From JBJXFE01 sp046153875 (lineage in GTDB: Bacteria; Planctomycetota; Phycisphaerae; Phycisphaerales; UBA1924), in assembly GCA_046153875.1 (NCBI GenBank), contig JBJXFE010000013.1, forward strand, positions 65,712-129,711: a stretch of 64,000 nucleotides of DNA. Reading direction: 5' to 3'. The notes beneath the pieces are model-generated. The model made no database searches, was not told the DNA's origin, and was given only the letters and a program-made list of their open reading frames with translations. The translations under genes and the position numbers were made by a program. How positions within the stretch are numbered: the first letter of the stretch is position 1; every line of letters starts with the position of its first letter. Shown piece by piece: positions 54,710 to 62,538 of the stretch.

Positions 54710-55759
54710 TCACCACAGCGCCGTCGCCGCCGTATCCGCCACGAGCACCAGCAGCAGCACCGGCAGGTGGATGATCGACGCCAGGAACGTCGCCCGCGCC
54801 GCCTCGCGTGTCCGCGTGCGGCACAGACGCAGGGCCAGCGCCAGGAACGCCAGCCCCGTCGCCAGCGCCACCACGAAGTACCCCGGCCCCGGGCCCGCCT
54901 GCATCAGCACGCCGGGGGCCAGCGTCACCGGCACCAGCAGCAGTGTCCACGCGAGGATCGCCGCCGAGGTCCACGACCCCGTCGCGTCACCCGCCGGCAG
55001 CACGCGGTACCCGCCCCGTGTGTAGTCATCGCGGTACATCCACGCGATCGCCAGGAAGTGCGGGATCTGCCACACAAACATGATGAGGAACAGTGTCCAG
55101 GCGCCGGGGTCGGCCAGCGTGCTCCAGTTGCCTCCACCCCACCAACCACCCCCGCCGTTCCCCCGCGCCCCCGCCTGGGTTAGTGCATCCGCCGCCGCCC
55201 ACCCGATCAGCGGCGGCAGCGCCCCCGGAACCGCCCCCACCAGCGTCGCGAGCGATGTCACCGGCTTGAGCGGCGTGTAGAGCAACAGGTACGTCGCGAT
55301 CGTGGTCAGCGCGATCGCCGCGGCCACCACCCCCGACGCGATCCAGAGCACGCCCACCCCCGCGCCCGCCATCATCGCCGCGGCGACGAAGACCTGCGTC
55401 GGCGTCAACCGGCCCTCGGGCAGCGGACGTGTGGCCGTCCGGGCCATCCGCGCGTCGCGGTCGCGCTCCATCCACTGGTTCAGCGCATTCGCCCCGGCCG
55501 CGGAGAGCGCCGTACCCAGCAGGCACCATGCGGCCGCGAGGAGGAACTCCCCCAGCGTCCAGGCCCGCCCGCTCGCCCCTCCGACTCCCCCGCTCCCGAC
55601 GGCGCTGACCGCGAACCCGACCCCCGCCGTCACGACTACCAGCTTGGTGATCCGCGGCTTGGTGGTTTCGACGATGGCCGCCAGCGTGCGCCGCGCGTGC
55701 GCAGGGGCCTCGGGATGATCGGGGACGGAGATGACGGACGCCCGGGCGGTCCGGCTCAA
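54710..55759 (-). CDS. ctaB: Heme O synthase (protoheme IX farnesyltransferase)
   Basis: 349 residues. UbiA-type prenyltransferase with about eight hydrophobic helices. NALNQWMERDRDARMARTATRPLP carries the prenyl diphosphate-binding Asp residues, and WQIPHFLAIAWMYRDDYTRGG is specific to CtaB. It farnesylates heme b to heme O for terminal oxidases. The start is a TTG at 55759 because AGGAGG lies 6 bases before it; a TTG 15 bases earlier opens the same frame but lacks a site. A Gly-rich loop (GARGNGGGGWWGGGN) interrupts a cytoplasmic or periplasmic loop. Confidence 0.93.
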   Translation of the reverse strand: MSRTARASVISVPDHPEAPAHARRTLAAIVETTKPRITKLVVVTAGVGFAVSAVGSGGVGGASGRAWTLGEFLLAAAWCLLGTALSAAGANALNQWMERDRDARMARTATRPLPEGRLTPTQVFVAAAMMAGAGVGVLWIASGVVAAAIALTTIATYLLLYTPLKPVTSLATLVGAVPGALPPLIGWAAADALTQAGARGNGGGGWWGGGNWSTLADPGAWTLFLIMFVWQIPHFLAIAWMYRDDYTRGGYRVLPAGDATGSWTSAAILAWTLLLVPVTLAPGVLMQAGPGPGYFVVALATGLAFLALALRLCRTRTREAARATFLASIIHLPVLLLVLVADTAATALW

Positions 55760-55859
55760 GATACGCCTCCTCAACGGGGAAGTTGGGAGGGATGATAGCG
55801 TCGCCGGGAGCGGGCCACCCCCACGAACGCTCGCCCTGTCCCCTGTGCCCCGCCCCTTG

Positions 55860-55865
55860 TACCCT
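55860..55865 (+). promoter_or_regulatory. -10-like element TACCCT before tRNA-Arg
   Basis: TACCCT ends 9 bases before the mature tRNA 5' end, implying a very short leader. Confidence 0.4.
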
Positions 55866-55874
55866 TCAGGGCGG

Positions 55875-55948
55875 GTCCCGGTAGCTCAGTTGGATAGAGC
55901 AGCGGTCTTCTAAACCGCAGGTCGGGCGTTCGAATCGCCCCCGGGACG
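55875..55948 (+). tRNA. tRNA-Arg, anticodon UCU
   Basis: 74-base cloverleaf: acceptor GTCCCGG (55875-55881) with CCGGGAC (55941-55947), D arm TAGCTCAGTTGGATAGAGC, anticodon arm GCGGTCTTCTAAACCGC with anticodon TCT, and T arm GGGCGTTCGAATCGCCC. Discriminator G at 55948. CCA is not encoded. Confidence 0.97.
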
Positions 55949-55978
55949 CTTCCTCTCACCCACCCGGCCTCGCGCGGC

Positions 55979-56614
55979 TCAGCGGCACGTCACATAGCAG
56001 GTCTGGAAGCAGCCGAAGTCCGCGATGTTCAGCACGCCGTTGCCGTTGCAGTCGGCGTACATGTTCCCGAGAACGTACTTCGCCTGAAAACACCCGAAGT
56101 CCGCGACAGTCAGCTGGCAATCAAAGTTGCAGTCGGCGTAGCAGGTTCCACTCTCATTCCACGCGATCGTCAGCGTCACCGGCAGCGCGGGCGTCACCAG
56201 TTCACTCGTGAAGAACGAGATGGCAATCTGGCCGGGCCCGCCCGAACCCGAGCCGACGCTCTGCCCGGCGCCGTTGAGCAGCCTGATCTCGCTGCACGTC
56301 GTCGCCCCGACGTCGCCTGCGATCGTCAGGTCGGACTTCCAGTAGAGATTGAACCCCAGGAAGTCACAGAACACCGAGCGGTTGAACCCCGGCGGCGGGT
56401 TCGGCGCGGGGCTGGTCATGGTCCACGTCTCGCCCGTCTGCGCTGTCATCACGCTCGTCGTCCCGTACTCGTGCTCCCCCTCAAGGCAGACGAACGCCGG
56501 CAGCACCGGTCCCAGCACCATGCAGTGATCGACGGTCCAGGGAGGGCCGTCACCCTGACCGAAGGCGCAGGCCGCGGAAAGAACCGGGATCAACGCGGTG
56601 AAGCATGTTCGCAT
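55979..56614 (-). CDS. Secreted protein with two GC-type dockerin modules
   Basis: 211 residues. Signal peptide MRTCFTALIPVLSAACAFG, then a beta-rich region without recognised domain (VDHCMVLGPVLPAFVCLEGE, with several Cys) and two consecutive GC-type dockerin repeats: CYADCNFDCQLTVADFGCF and MYADCNGNGVLNIADFGCF, ending YVTCR. ATG at 56614 has CAGAGGAGCG upstream, and TACCCT lies about 40 bases further up. Probably exported and surface-sorted like the 22008 protein. Role of the N-terminal part unknown. Confidence 0.82.
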   Translation of the reverse strand: MRTCFTALIPVLSAACAFGQGDGPPWTVDHCMVLGPVLPAFVCLEGEHEYGTTSVMTAQTGETWTMTSPAPNPPPGFNRSVFCDFLGFNLYWKSDLTIAGDVGATTCSEIRLLNGAGQSVGSGSGGPGQIAISFFTSELVTPALPVTLTIAWNESGTCYADCNFDCQLTVADFGCFQAKYVLGNMYADCNGNGVLNIADFGCFQTCYVTCR

Positions 56615-56716
56615 GGCACGCTCCTCTGGAGGGGGCCGCGGAGTCCGCGAGCAGGGTACCGCGCGGCACGGGCGGATCAAGGGCCCTTTCCGGTCGCACG
56701 CCCGCCACTGGCCGCC

Positions 56717-57676
56717 TCACGGCTTGGCCTTGATCTCCTCGCCCCCGGCCGCGACGTTCTCCTTCGTGAACAGCCGCGTGCCGAGGATGATGGTCTTGGG
56801 CACCTCGCCGAGCTTCCCGTCGGCGATCGCCAGGACGATGTCGATCGCCTGCTTCGCCCCGTTGGGGTACTCAAACGTCGCGTCGAGAATGCCCGCCTTC
56901 ACCGCGGCCACCCCCTCGTGCGGCAGGGCGTCCACGCCGACGAACATCATCTCCTTCTCGCGCCCCGCGTCCTTGGCGGCCTCGAACGCCCCGATCGCGG
57001 CGGGGTCGTTGTGCGCATAGACAAGCCGGATTGAACCCGGGCGGGGATTGCGGGCGAGCGCGGCCTGCATCTTCTCGCGCGCCTTGTCCTTCAGCCACTC
57101 CACGTCGGCGTCGTAGACGATCCGGATGTCTGTCCCCTTGATCGCCTCGCGGAACGGTTCGGTGCGCTCAACGGCCGGAGGGCTGGTGGAGAGCCCTTTG
57201 AGCTCGACGACCGTGCCCTTGCCCCCGAGTTGTTTCGTGACCCATGCGCCCACCTCGCGGGCGATCAGCCGGTTGTCTCCGCCGATGAAACAGGTGTACT
57301 TGTCGCCGTTGACACGGCGGTCGAGCACAATCACGGGAATCCCGGCCTCGTACGCCTCGCCGACATTCAGCGTAAGGCTGACATCAAGCGGTGAGACGAT
57401 GATCGCGTCCACCTTCGCCACGATGAACTCACGCAGGTGTGCCATCTGGCGAGCCCGGTCGTTCTGTGCGTCCTTCTGGATGAGCTTCAGCCGCGGGTGC
57501 GTCTCCGCCGCCGTTTTGATGTCCTTGTCCATCTGCTCTCGCCACGGCTCGGCGCGGTTGCACTGCGAATATCCGATCACGAACGGCCGGGACGCCGGCT
57601 GGTCCGCGGGGCGCGGCTGCGCGGCTGCGACGACGGTGAGCGAACTCAGACACAGGAACAGCGCGGCACGGAGCAT
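56717..57676 (-). CDS. Sugar ABC transporter substrate-binding protein (RbsB-like)
   Basis: 319 residues. Signal peptide (MLRAALFLCLSSLTVVAAAQ) then a periplasmic-binding fold: VIGYSQCNRAEPWREQMDKDI, VDAIIVSPLDVSLTLNVGEA, GIPVIVLDRRVNGDKY and VYAHNDPAAIGAFEAAKDAG. Cluster with RbsB/ChvE-type pentose, hexose or autoinducer-2 binders. The ATG at 57676 has GGGAGG 6 bases upstream, and TATGCT (57708-57703) may be an extra promoter raising binding-protein output. Last gene of the operon, so unusually placed after permease and ATPase. Confidence 0.92.
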   Translation of the reverse strand: MLRAALFLCLSSLTVVAAAQPRPADQPASRPFVIGYSQCNRAEPWREQMDKDIKTAAETHPRLKLIQKDAQNDRARQMAHLREFIVAKVDAIIVSPLDVSLTLNVGEAYEAGIPVIVLDRRVNGDKYTCFIGGDNRLIAREVGAWVTKQLGGKGTVVELKGLSTSPPAVERTEPFREAIKGTDIRIVYDADVEWLKDKAREKMQAALARNPRPGSIRLVYAHNDPAAIGAFEAAKDAGREKEMMFVGVDALPHEGVAAVKAGILDATFEYPNGAKQAIDIVLAIADGKLGEVPKTIILGTRLFTKENVAAGGEEIKAKP

Positions 57677-57702
57677 GGTCGTCCTCCCGTGGTGGTCCGC
57701 AC

Positions 57703-57708
57703 AGCATA
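57703..57708 (-). promoter_or_regulatory. -10-like element TATGCT before the sugar-binding protein gene
   Basis: TATGCT on the minus strand lies in the 42-base gap after the permease gene. The same hexamer precedes the first gene of this operon (62452-62447). Confidence 0.35.
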
Positions 57709-57718
57709 CCGCGCCCCC

Positions 57719-58666
57719 TCACGGACGCCGGTACAGCCCCTGGGCCATGACCGCGAGCACGAGGATCGCCCCGGTGATCATCAACTGGATCGGCGTGTCC
57801 ACCGCGTTGAGGTCGAGAATCTTGCGCAGGTAGCCGATCGTCAACGCCCCGAGCACCGTCAGCACCACCCCGCCGCGACCGCCTGAGAGCGACGTCCCGC
57901 CCACCACCACCATCGCGATCGCGGTCAGTTCATACCCCACGCCGTCGTCGGGGTTCCCCTGGCGCACGGCCGCCGCGAAGAGCACCCCGGCCGTCCCCGC
58001 GAACGCCCCGCACAGCGTGTACACGAAGACCTTCGTCAACCGCACGGGCACGCCCGAGAGCCGCGCCGCCTCCTCGTTGTCCCCGATCGCGTAGACGTAC
58101 CGCCCGATCCGCAGAACCCGGAGCACGACGAGCGTCAGCGCGATGCACGCGACGAAGACCAGCACGCCGTAGCGCAACTCGAAGCCGAGTACGTCGATGC
58201 GATGGTTGAGCGCTTCGATCAGCGGCGGATACGGGTACTTCGTGACGACCTTGCCCTCGGCGTAGAGCTTGGCCAGCCCGCGCGCAAGGGCCATCATCGC
58301 CAGCGTGGCGATGAACGGTTGGAGGCGCAGAAACGCCACGAGCGACCCCGAGGCGAGCCCCGCCAGCGCCCCCGCCCCGATCGCCGCCGGGATCGCCAGC
58401 CATCCGCTCAGTTCATGCTCCATCACGAACTTCGCAAAGACCACGCCGCAGAGCGCGACGACCGAGCCCACCGCCAGGTCGATGCCGCCGGTGAGAATCA
58501 CCACCGTCATCCCGCAGGCGAGGATGCCATAGCCGGAGATCAGCCACAGCGCATCGGCGTGCGTGCGCGGATCAAAGAAGACGCCGCCGGCGTTGAACAC
58601 CCCGCCCGCGAGCAGCACGACGACCAGCGCGAACAGGGCGAACAGAATGTCGCGCGACACCTTCAC
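57719..58666 (-). CDS. Sugar ABC transporter permease (RbsC-like)
   Basis: 315 residues starting at a GTG that overlaps the ATPase stop (GTGA). Ten or so hydrophobic helices; VILTGGIDLAVGSVVALCGVV and ALKRLQPF-like LRLQPFIATLAMMALARGLA are RbsC hallmarks, and the loop GDNEEAARLSGVPVRLTKVFVY contacts the ATPase. It forms the channel for the sugar bound by the downstream gene product. Confidence 0.94.
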   Translation of the reverse strand: MKVSRDILFALFALVVVLLAGGVFNAGGVFFDPRTHADALWLISGYGILACGMTVVILTGGIDLAVGSVVALCGVVFAKFVMEHELSGWLAIPAAIGAGALAGLASGSLVAFLRLQPFIATLAMMALARGLAKLYAEGKVVTKYPYPPLIEALNHRIDVLGFELRYGVLVFVACIALTLVVLRVLRIGRYVYAIGDNEEAARLSGVPVRLTKVFVYTLCGAFAGTAGVLFAAAVRQGNPDDGVGYELTAIAMVVVGGTSLSGGRGGVVLTVLGALTIGYLRKILDLNAVDTPIQLMITGAILVLAVMAQGLYRRP

Positions 58667-60294
58667 GCCTCGCCCTCCGCGTCGGAATCGGCGGGCGCCG
58701 CCGACGCGGCACCGCCCAACGCCGCCGCGATGACCCGCTCCGGCGTAGCCTCAGCGCGCTCGAACCGGGCCGCGATCCGACCGCGATGCAGCACAACCAC
58801 CCGATCCGACAGCCCGAGCAACTCGGGCAACGCGCTCGACGCGAGCAGCACCCCCGCCCCCCCGTCCGCCCAACCCTGGATCAACCGGTGAATCTCATGC
58901 TGGGCCCCGACGTCGACGCCGCGCGTCGGGTCGTCGAGCAGGTAGAGCATCGGCCGCGTCAGCGCCCACTTCCCCAGCGCGACCTTCTGCTGGTTGCCGC
59001 CCGACAGCGTCCCCACCGCCTGGGCCGACGACCGGCAGCGCACCGCGAACGCGCCGATCGTCCGCTCGGTGTCGGCGGCCTCGCGGCGTGCCCCGGCCAC
59101 GGCCCACGCGCTCCCGCCGACGTGCGACGGAAGCGTCAGGTTCTCGCGGATGGACAGGCCCGGGCACAGCCCGTTGGTCTTCCGGTCGTTCGTCAGCAGC
59201 GCCAGCCCGCGCGTCATCGCGTAGGCGGGAGAGGACGGCTCATACACGCGCCCCTCGAGCGTGATCGCCCCGCGCGTCGCCCTCGCGCCCGCGGGCGGAT
59301 CGCCGAAGAGCGTGTGGAACAGCGCCGACACGCCCGATCCTTGCAGACCGGCCACCCCAACGACTTCGCCGCGCCGGACCTCCAAGCTCACGCCGTCGAG
59401 CACCGTCGTAGCCGCCGCGACCATCGTGAAGCCCGAGACGTTCAGCAGCGACTCCCCCCGCGACGCGGCCGGTACCGCACCCGACGCCGCCAGCGTCGAC
59501 TCGCCCACCGCCCGCCCCACCATCGCGCGGACCAGTTCCTCCCGCGGCAGCTCGCCCGCCGCGCTCGTCACCACCCGCCGCCCGTCGCGCAGCACCGTGA
59601 TGCGATCCGCCAGCCGGTAGATCTCCTCCATCCGGTGCGAGATGAAGACGATGCCCGCCGGGGCGGGCCCGGATTTCAACGCGCCGATGAGCCCGAACAG
59701 CCGCTCGGCGTCCGGCGCGGGCAGCGCGCTCGTCGGCTCGTCCATCACGATCACGCAGGCCCGCCCCGCCAGCGCCTTGGCGATCTCGACGAGCTGCCGT
59801 TGTGCCAGAGACAGCGACCCGACCGTGCGCGCGGGATCGACCGCGAGCCCGACGCGCTCCAGCGCCCGGACGGCGGCCCGCCGCCGCGCCGCCTGATCGA
59901 CCGGCGCGAACGGCCCGAGCCACGCCCCCAGCCGTCCCGCGGGACGCGCCGGTTCCCGCCCCAGCACCAGGTTGTCCTCGATGCTCATCGACGGTGCGAG
60001 CGACAGCTCCTGGTGGATGACCGCGACCCCCACACGGGCCGCATCCTGGGCCGAAGCGAACCGTACGCGCCGTCCAGCGATCTCGATCGTCCCGGCGTCG
60101 GGCGCGAGCACCCCGCCGAGGATCTTCACCAGCGTGGACTTCCCCGCCCCGTTCTCCCCCGCGAGCACGTGGACCTCACCGGCCCGCAGGTCGAACTCAA
60201 CGCCGTCCAGCACGCGCTGCCCGGAGAACGACTTCACCACCCCGGCCATGAAGACCAGCGACGGCGACCCGGGTTGTTCAGGCGAGAGGCACAC
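58663..60294 (-). CDS. Sugar ABC transporter ATP-binding protein, two ABC domains (RbsA-like)
   Basis: 543 residues with two ABC domains. First: Walker A AGENGAGKSTLVKIL, signature SLAQRQLVEIAKAL, Walker B VIVMDEPTSALP. Second: AGLQGSGVSALFHTLFG in place of Walker A (degenerate), signature LSGGNQQKVALGKWAL, and LLDDPTRGVDVGAQ. This fused arrangement is typical of pentose/hexose importers. The start is a GTG at 60294; the ATG at 60249 would cut into the first strand. Gap to the upstream GH172 gene is 24 bases, and the stop overlaps the permease start. Confidence 0.94.
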   Translation of the reverse strand: MCLSPEQPGSPSLVFMAGVVKSFSGQRVLDGVEFDLRAGEVHVLAGENGAGKSTLVKILGGVLAPDAGTIEIAGRRVRFASAQDAARVGVAVIHQELSLAPSMSIEDNLVLGREPARPAGRLGAWLGPFAPVDQAARRRAAVRALERVGLAVDPARTVGSLSLAQRQLVEIAKALAGRACVIVMDEPTSALPAPDAERLFGLIGALKSGPAPAGIVFISHRMEEIYRLADRITVLRDGRRVVTSAAGELPREELVRAMVGRAVGESTLAASGAVPAASRGESLLNVSGFTMVAAATTVLDGVSLEVRRGEVVGVAGLQGSGVSALFHTLFGDPPAGARATRGAITLEGRVYEPSSPAYAMTRGLALLTNDRKTNGLCPGLSIRENLTLPSHVGGSAWAVAGARREAADTERTIGAFAVRCRSSAQAVGTLSGGNQQKVALGKWALTRPMLYLLDDPTRGVDVGAQHEIHRLIQGWADGGAGVLLASSALPELLGLSDRVVVLHRGRIAARFERAEATPERVIAAALGGAASAAPADSDAEGEA

Positions 60295-60318
60295 GGCGTC
60301 GCGGTGAGCCCTCCCCGG

Positions 60319-62421
60319 TCACGGCGCCTTCACGAGCACATAGTCCACCCCGAAGAACGCCCGCGTCCCCTGCGCCGCCGGGTTGCCGCCGACCACCTCG
60401 ACGCGCAGCAGCAGCTTCCCGTCCTTCGGCGTGTGAACCCCCAGATCGATCGCCCCCGACGGCTCGCACCGGCCCCCCTGCCCGCTGAACAGATCGATGT
60501 CCGACGCCGCGGCCTTCCCGTTGATCGACGCGCGCACGATCCCGTAGTCCCAGCTCTTCGTCGCCTGGAGCAGGACGCGCACCGGCTTGTCGCCCGCCGC
60601 GGGCACTTCCAGCTCGACGAAATCGCCGGGCCGGCGCGCCTGCACCCACAGGTGCGCCTCCCCGCTCCACACCCCGCGTGCGAACCCGCGCATGTCCTGT
60701 TTCCCGACGTTGAGCGCGTCGGACTTCGAATGGACCGTCAGCCCCTCGCACTCCAGCGCCCCCTCGGCCCTGAACGGCGGCGGAACCGGCGGCAGCGGCG
60801 GCAGCTTCACGATCGGCGCCGCCGCGGCCGCGCGCAGCGGCTCCCGGTTCGTCGTCGCCCCGGGCCGCGCGTAGAACCACGCCGTGGACGCGTACCCCTC
60901 GTCGCACTCCTTCCAGTGCCACACCTCCATGTCCACCTTCAACGATGCGCGGAACGGGATCGCATCCAGCGAACGCACCCGCAGCACCGTCGTATGCCCC
61001 CAGTTGTTCCCGTGTTCGTTCCCGTCGCTGCGCGGCTGGGCATGAAACGGATGCGTGAACGGCACGGGGCTGCACCACGCGTACCCGTAGTAATCCTCGG
61101 TGCCCGTGCCGAAGTGCGACGGGAACTTCTCCCCGTCCACGTAGATCTTCTCGTCCCCCTCCCCCCACCACTCGGGCACGGGGTTGGCGACCGCCAGCAT
61201 GTCGCCGACGTACACGCCCTGTCCCTTCACGTGGACATAGTTCCAGTCCCTGGTGCCGCGCCCCCCGTAGGCGTGGATCGGGTGCTCCGCGTTCCACGCC
61301 GCGCGGAAGTGCATCGAGCGGTCATCCCACGACCACTCCTTGATCCGCGTGTACGGCTGGACCCGCACCAGTTGCGTTCCCGTGTTCTCGATCGTCAGCA
61401 GCGCGCTCTTCTCGAACGGCATCACCCACCAGCACGCCAGCAGCCCGGACCCGCTGATCCCCGTGTACCACGTGCGGAACGTGTTCTTGCCGACGCCCGA
61501 GCCGAAGAAGTCGCCCAGCGGGCACCACACCGTCTCCTCACCGTCGAACGACAGCCGGACGATCGTGGAGCGCAGCGCTTGCTCCAGGTCATCGGCCTTC
61601 ACGTCGAGCTGGATCCCCGCAACCGCCCCGCCCTTCCCCATCGCGATCGGGAACGCGAAATCACGCCCCCCCTCGATCGTGACGGCGTCGTGGCGCGTGT
61701 AATCCACCTGCGGTCCGGGCGCGACCAGCACGCCCTGCACCCGCGTGAGCAACTCCGCGTTCGTGTCCACGTCGCCCGGCGCAAACGTCGCCACGTTCGC
61801 CCCGACTTCATACGTCCGGTAGTTCACCTGGTAGTAGAACCCGTCGCTGTCGCTGGTGATCTTGCAGTGCTTCGCGTACGGGACCGGCAGGTACAGGTTC
61901 CACCCGCGCGAACGCTCGCCGGACAGCGGCGGGCCCAGCGTGATGGGCCCGGACGCCCACTTCCCGCCGAGCAACTGCTCCATCGGCGCCGCGATCGAAG
62001 GCGTGGACGAACCGTCCAGGTACACGCGCAGCGTCCCCTTGGGGTTCGCCGACCAGATGCGGACGACCGCGCCAGGGCCCGGCGTGTCCATCATCACCCA
62101 TTCCTTGCGCGACGGCTCCGGCCCGCCGACGACCGGCACGTCCTCAACGCGGAGGAACTGGCTCGCGTCGCCGTTGGCGAACCACGTGTCGCGCCCCTTC
62201 GCATCAAGCCTGCCCGGCTCGGTCGAAGCGCGGTCGTAGCTGCTGAACTGCGCGCACGTGTACGCCGGATCGGGCAGCCGCGCCACCGCGTCGCGGTCGA
62301 TCATCTCGTTCAGCAGCGACGGAAACGTCACCGGGGGTGACGCGATCACGGGGAGCGCGGCCGCCGCCGCCGCCAGTACGGCGATCAGGCGGGTCGGCGC
62401 GACAGTCTTCCTCTCACTCAT
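60319..62421 (-). CDS. Exported GH172-type (DUF2961) glycoside hydrolase
   Basis: 700 residues. Signal peptide MSERKTVAPTRLIAVLAAAAAALPVIA. The DUF2961 core is recognised by YDRASTEPGRLDAKGRDTWF-type start, FFGSGVGKNTFRTWYTGISG, WWGEGDEKIYVDGEKFPS and FGTGTEDYYGYAW; the last two hold conserved acidic residues of GH172. A C-terminal beta domain (about 560-700) resembles a carbohydrate-binding or jelly-roll module. Known GH172 enzymes cut furanosides such as fructofuranoside dianhydrides or arabinofuranans. First gene of the sugar ABC operon, GGAGG 8 bases before the ATG. Confidence 0.9.
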   Translation of the reverse strand: MSERKTVAPTRLIAVLAAAAAALPVIASPPVTFPSLLNEMIDRDAVARLPDPAYTCAQFSSYDRASTEPGRLDAKGRDTWFANGDASQFLRVEDVPVVGGPEPSRKEWVMMDTPGPGAVVRIWSANPKGTLRVYLDGSSTPSIAAPMEQLLGGKWASGPITLGPPLSGERSRGWNLYLPVPYAKHCKITSDSDGFYYQVNYRTYEVGANVATFAPGDVDTNAELLTRVQGVLVAPGPQVDYTRHDAVTIEGGRDFAFPIAMGKGGAVAGIQLDVKADDLEQALRSTIVRLSFDGEETVWCPLGDFFGSGVGKNTFRTWYTGISGSGLLACWWVMPFEKSALLTIENTGTQLVRVQPYTRIKEWSWDDRSMHFRAAWNAEHPIHAYGGRGTRDWNYVHVKGQGVYVGDMLAVANPVPEWWGEGDEKIYVDGEKFPSHFGTGTEDYYGYAWCSPVPFTHPFHAQPRSDGNEHGNNWGHTTVLRVRSLDAIPFRASLKVDMEVWHWKECDEGYASTAWFYARPGATTNREPLRAAAAAPIVKLPPLPPVPPPFRAEGALECEGLTVHSKSDALNVGKQDMRGFARGVWSGEAHLWVQARRPGDFVELEVPAAGDKPVRVLLQATKSWDYGIVRASINGKAAASDIDLFSGQGGRCEPSGAIDLGVHTPKDGKLLLRVEVVGGNPAAQGTRAFFGVDYVLVKAP

Positions 62422-62446
62422 GGTTCCGCCTCCATCGGGATGGACC

Positions 62447-62452
62447 AGCATA
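62447..62452 (-). promoter_or_regulatory. -10-like element TATGCT before the GH172/sugar ABC operon
   Basis: TATGCT preceded by CAG on the minus strand lies 25 bases before the ATG at 62421, with GGAGGCGGAACC as ribosome site. Divergent from the GH116 gene. Confidence 0.45.
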
Positions 62453-62525
62453 CTGATCGGCTCGCGCTGCCGGGTCGGCTTCAGCGGCCCTCGCACGGGC
62501 TCCCCCGGGGGGTTCCCCCACCCGG

Positions 62526-62531
62526 TACGCT
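62526..62531 (+). promoter_or_regulatory. -10-like element TACGCT directly before the GH116 gene (leaderless geometry)
   Basis: TACGCT, then GGCCCGC (7 bases), then the ATG at 62539. No ribosome site in the gap. Confidence 0.5.
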
Positions 62532-62538
62532 GGCCCGC

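Noticed and set aside
58786..62340. Very long open frame on the plus strand opposite the GH172 and RbsA-like genes
   Set aside because: Its product is Arg/Pro/His-rich without domains, whereas the minus-strand genes have clear families. Such antisense frames are expected at this GC content.
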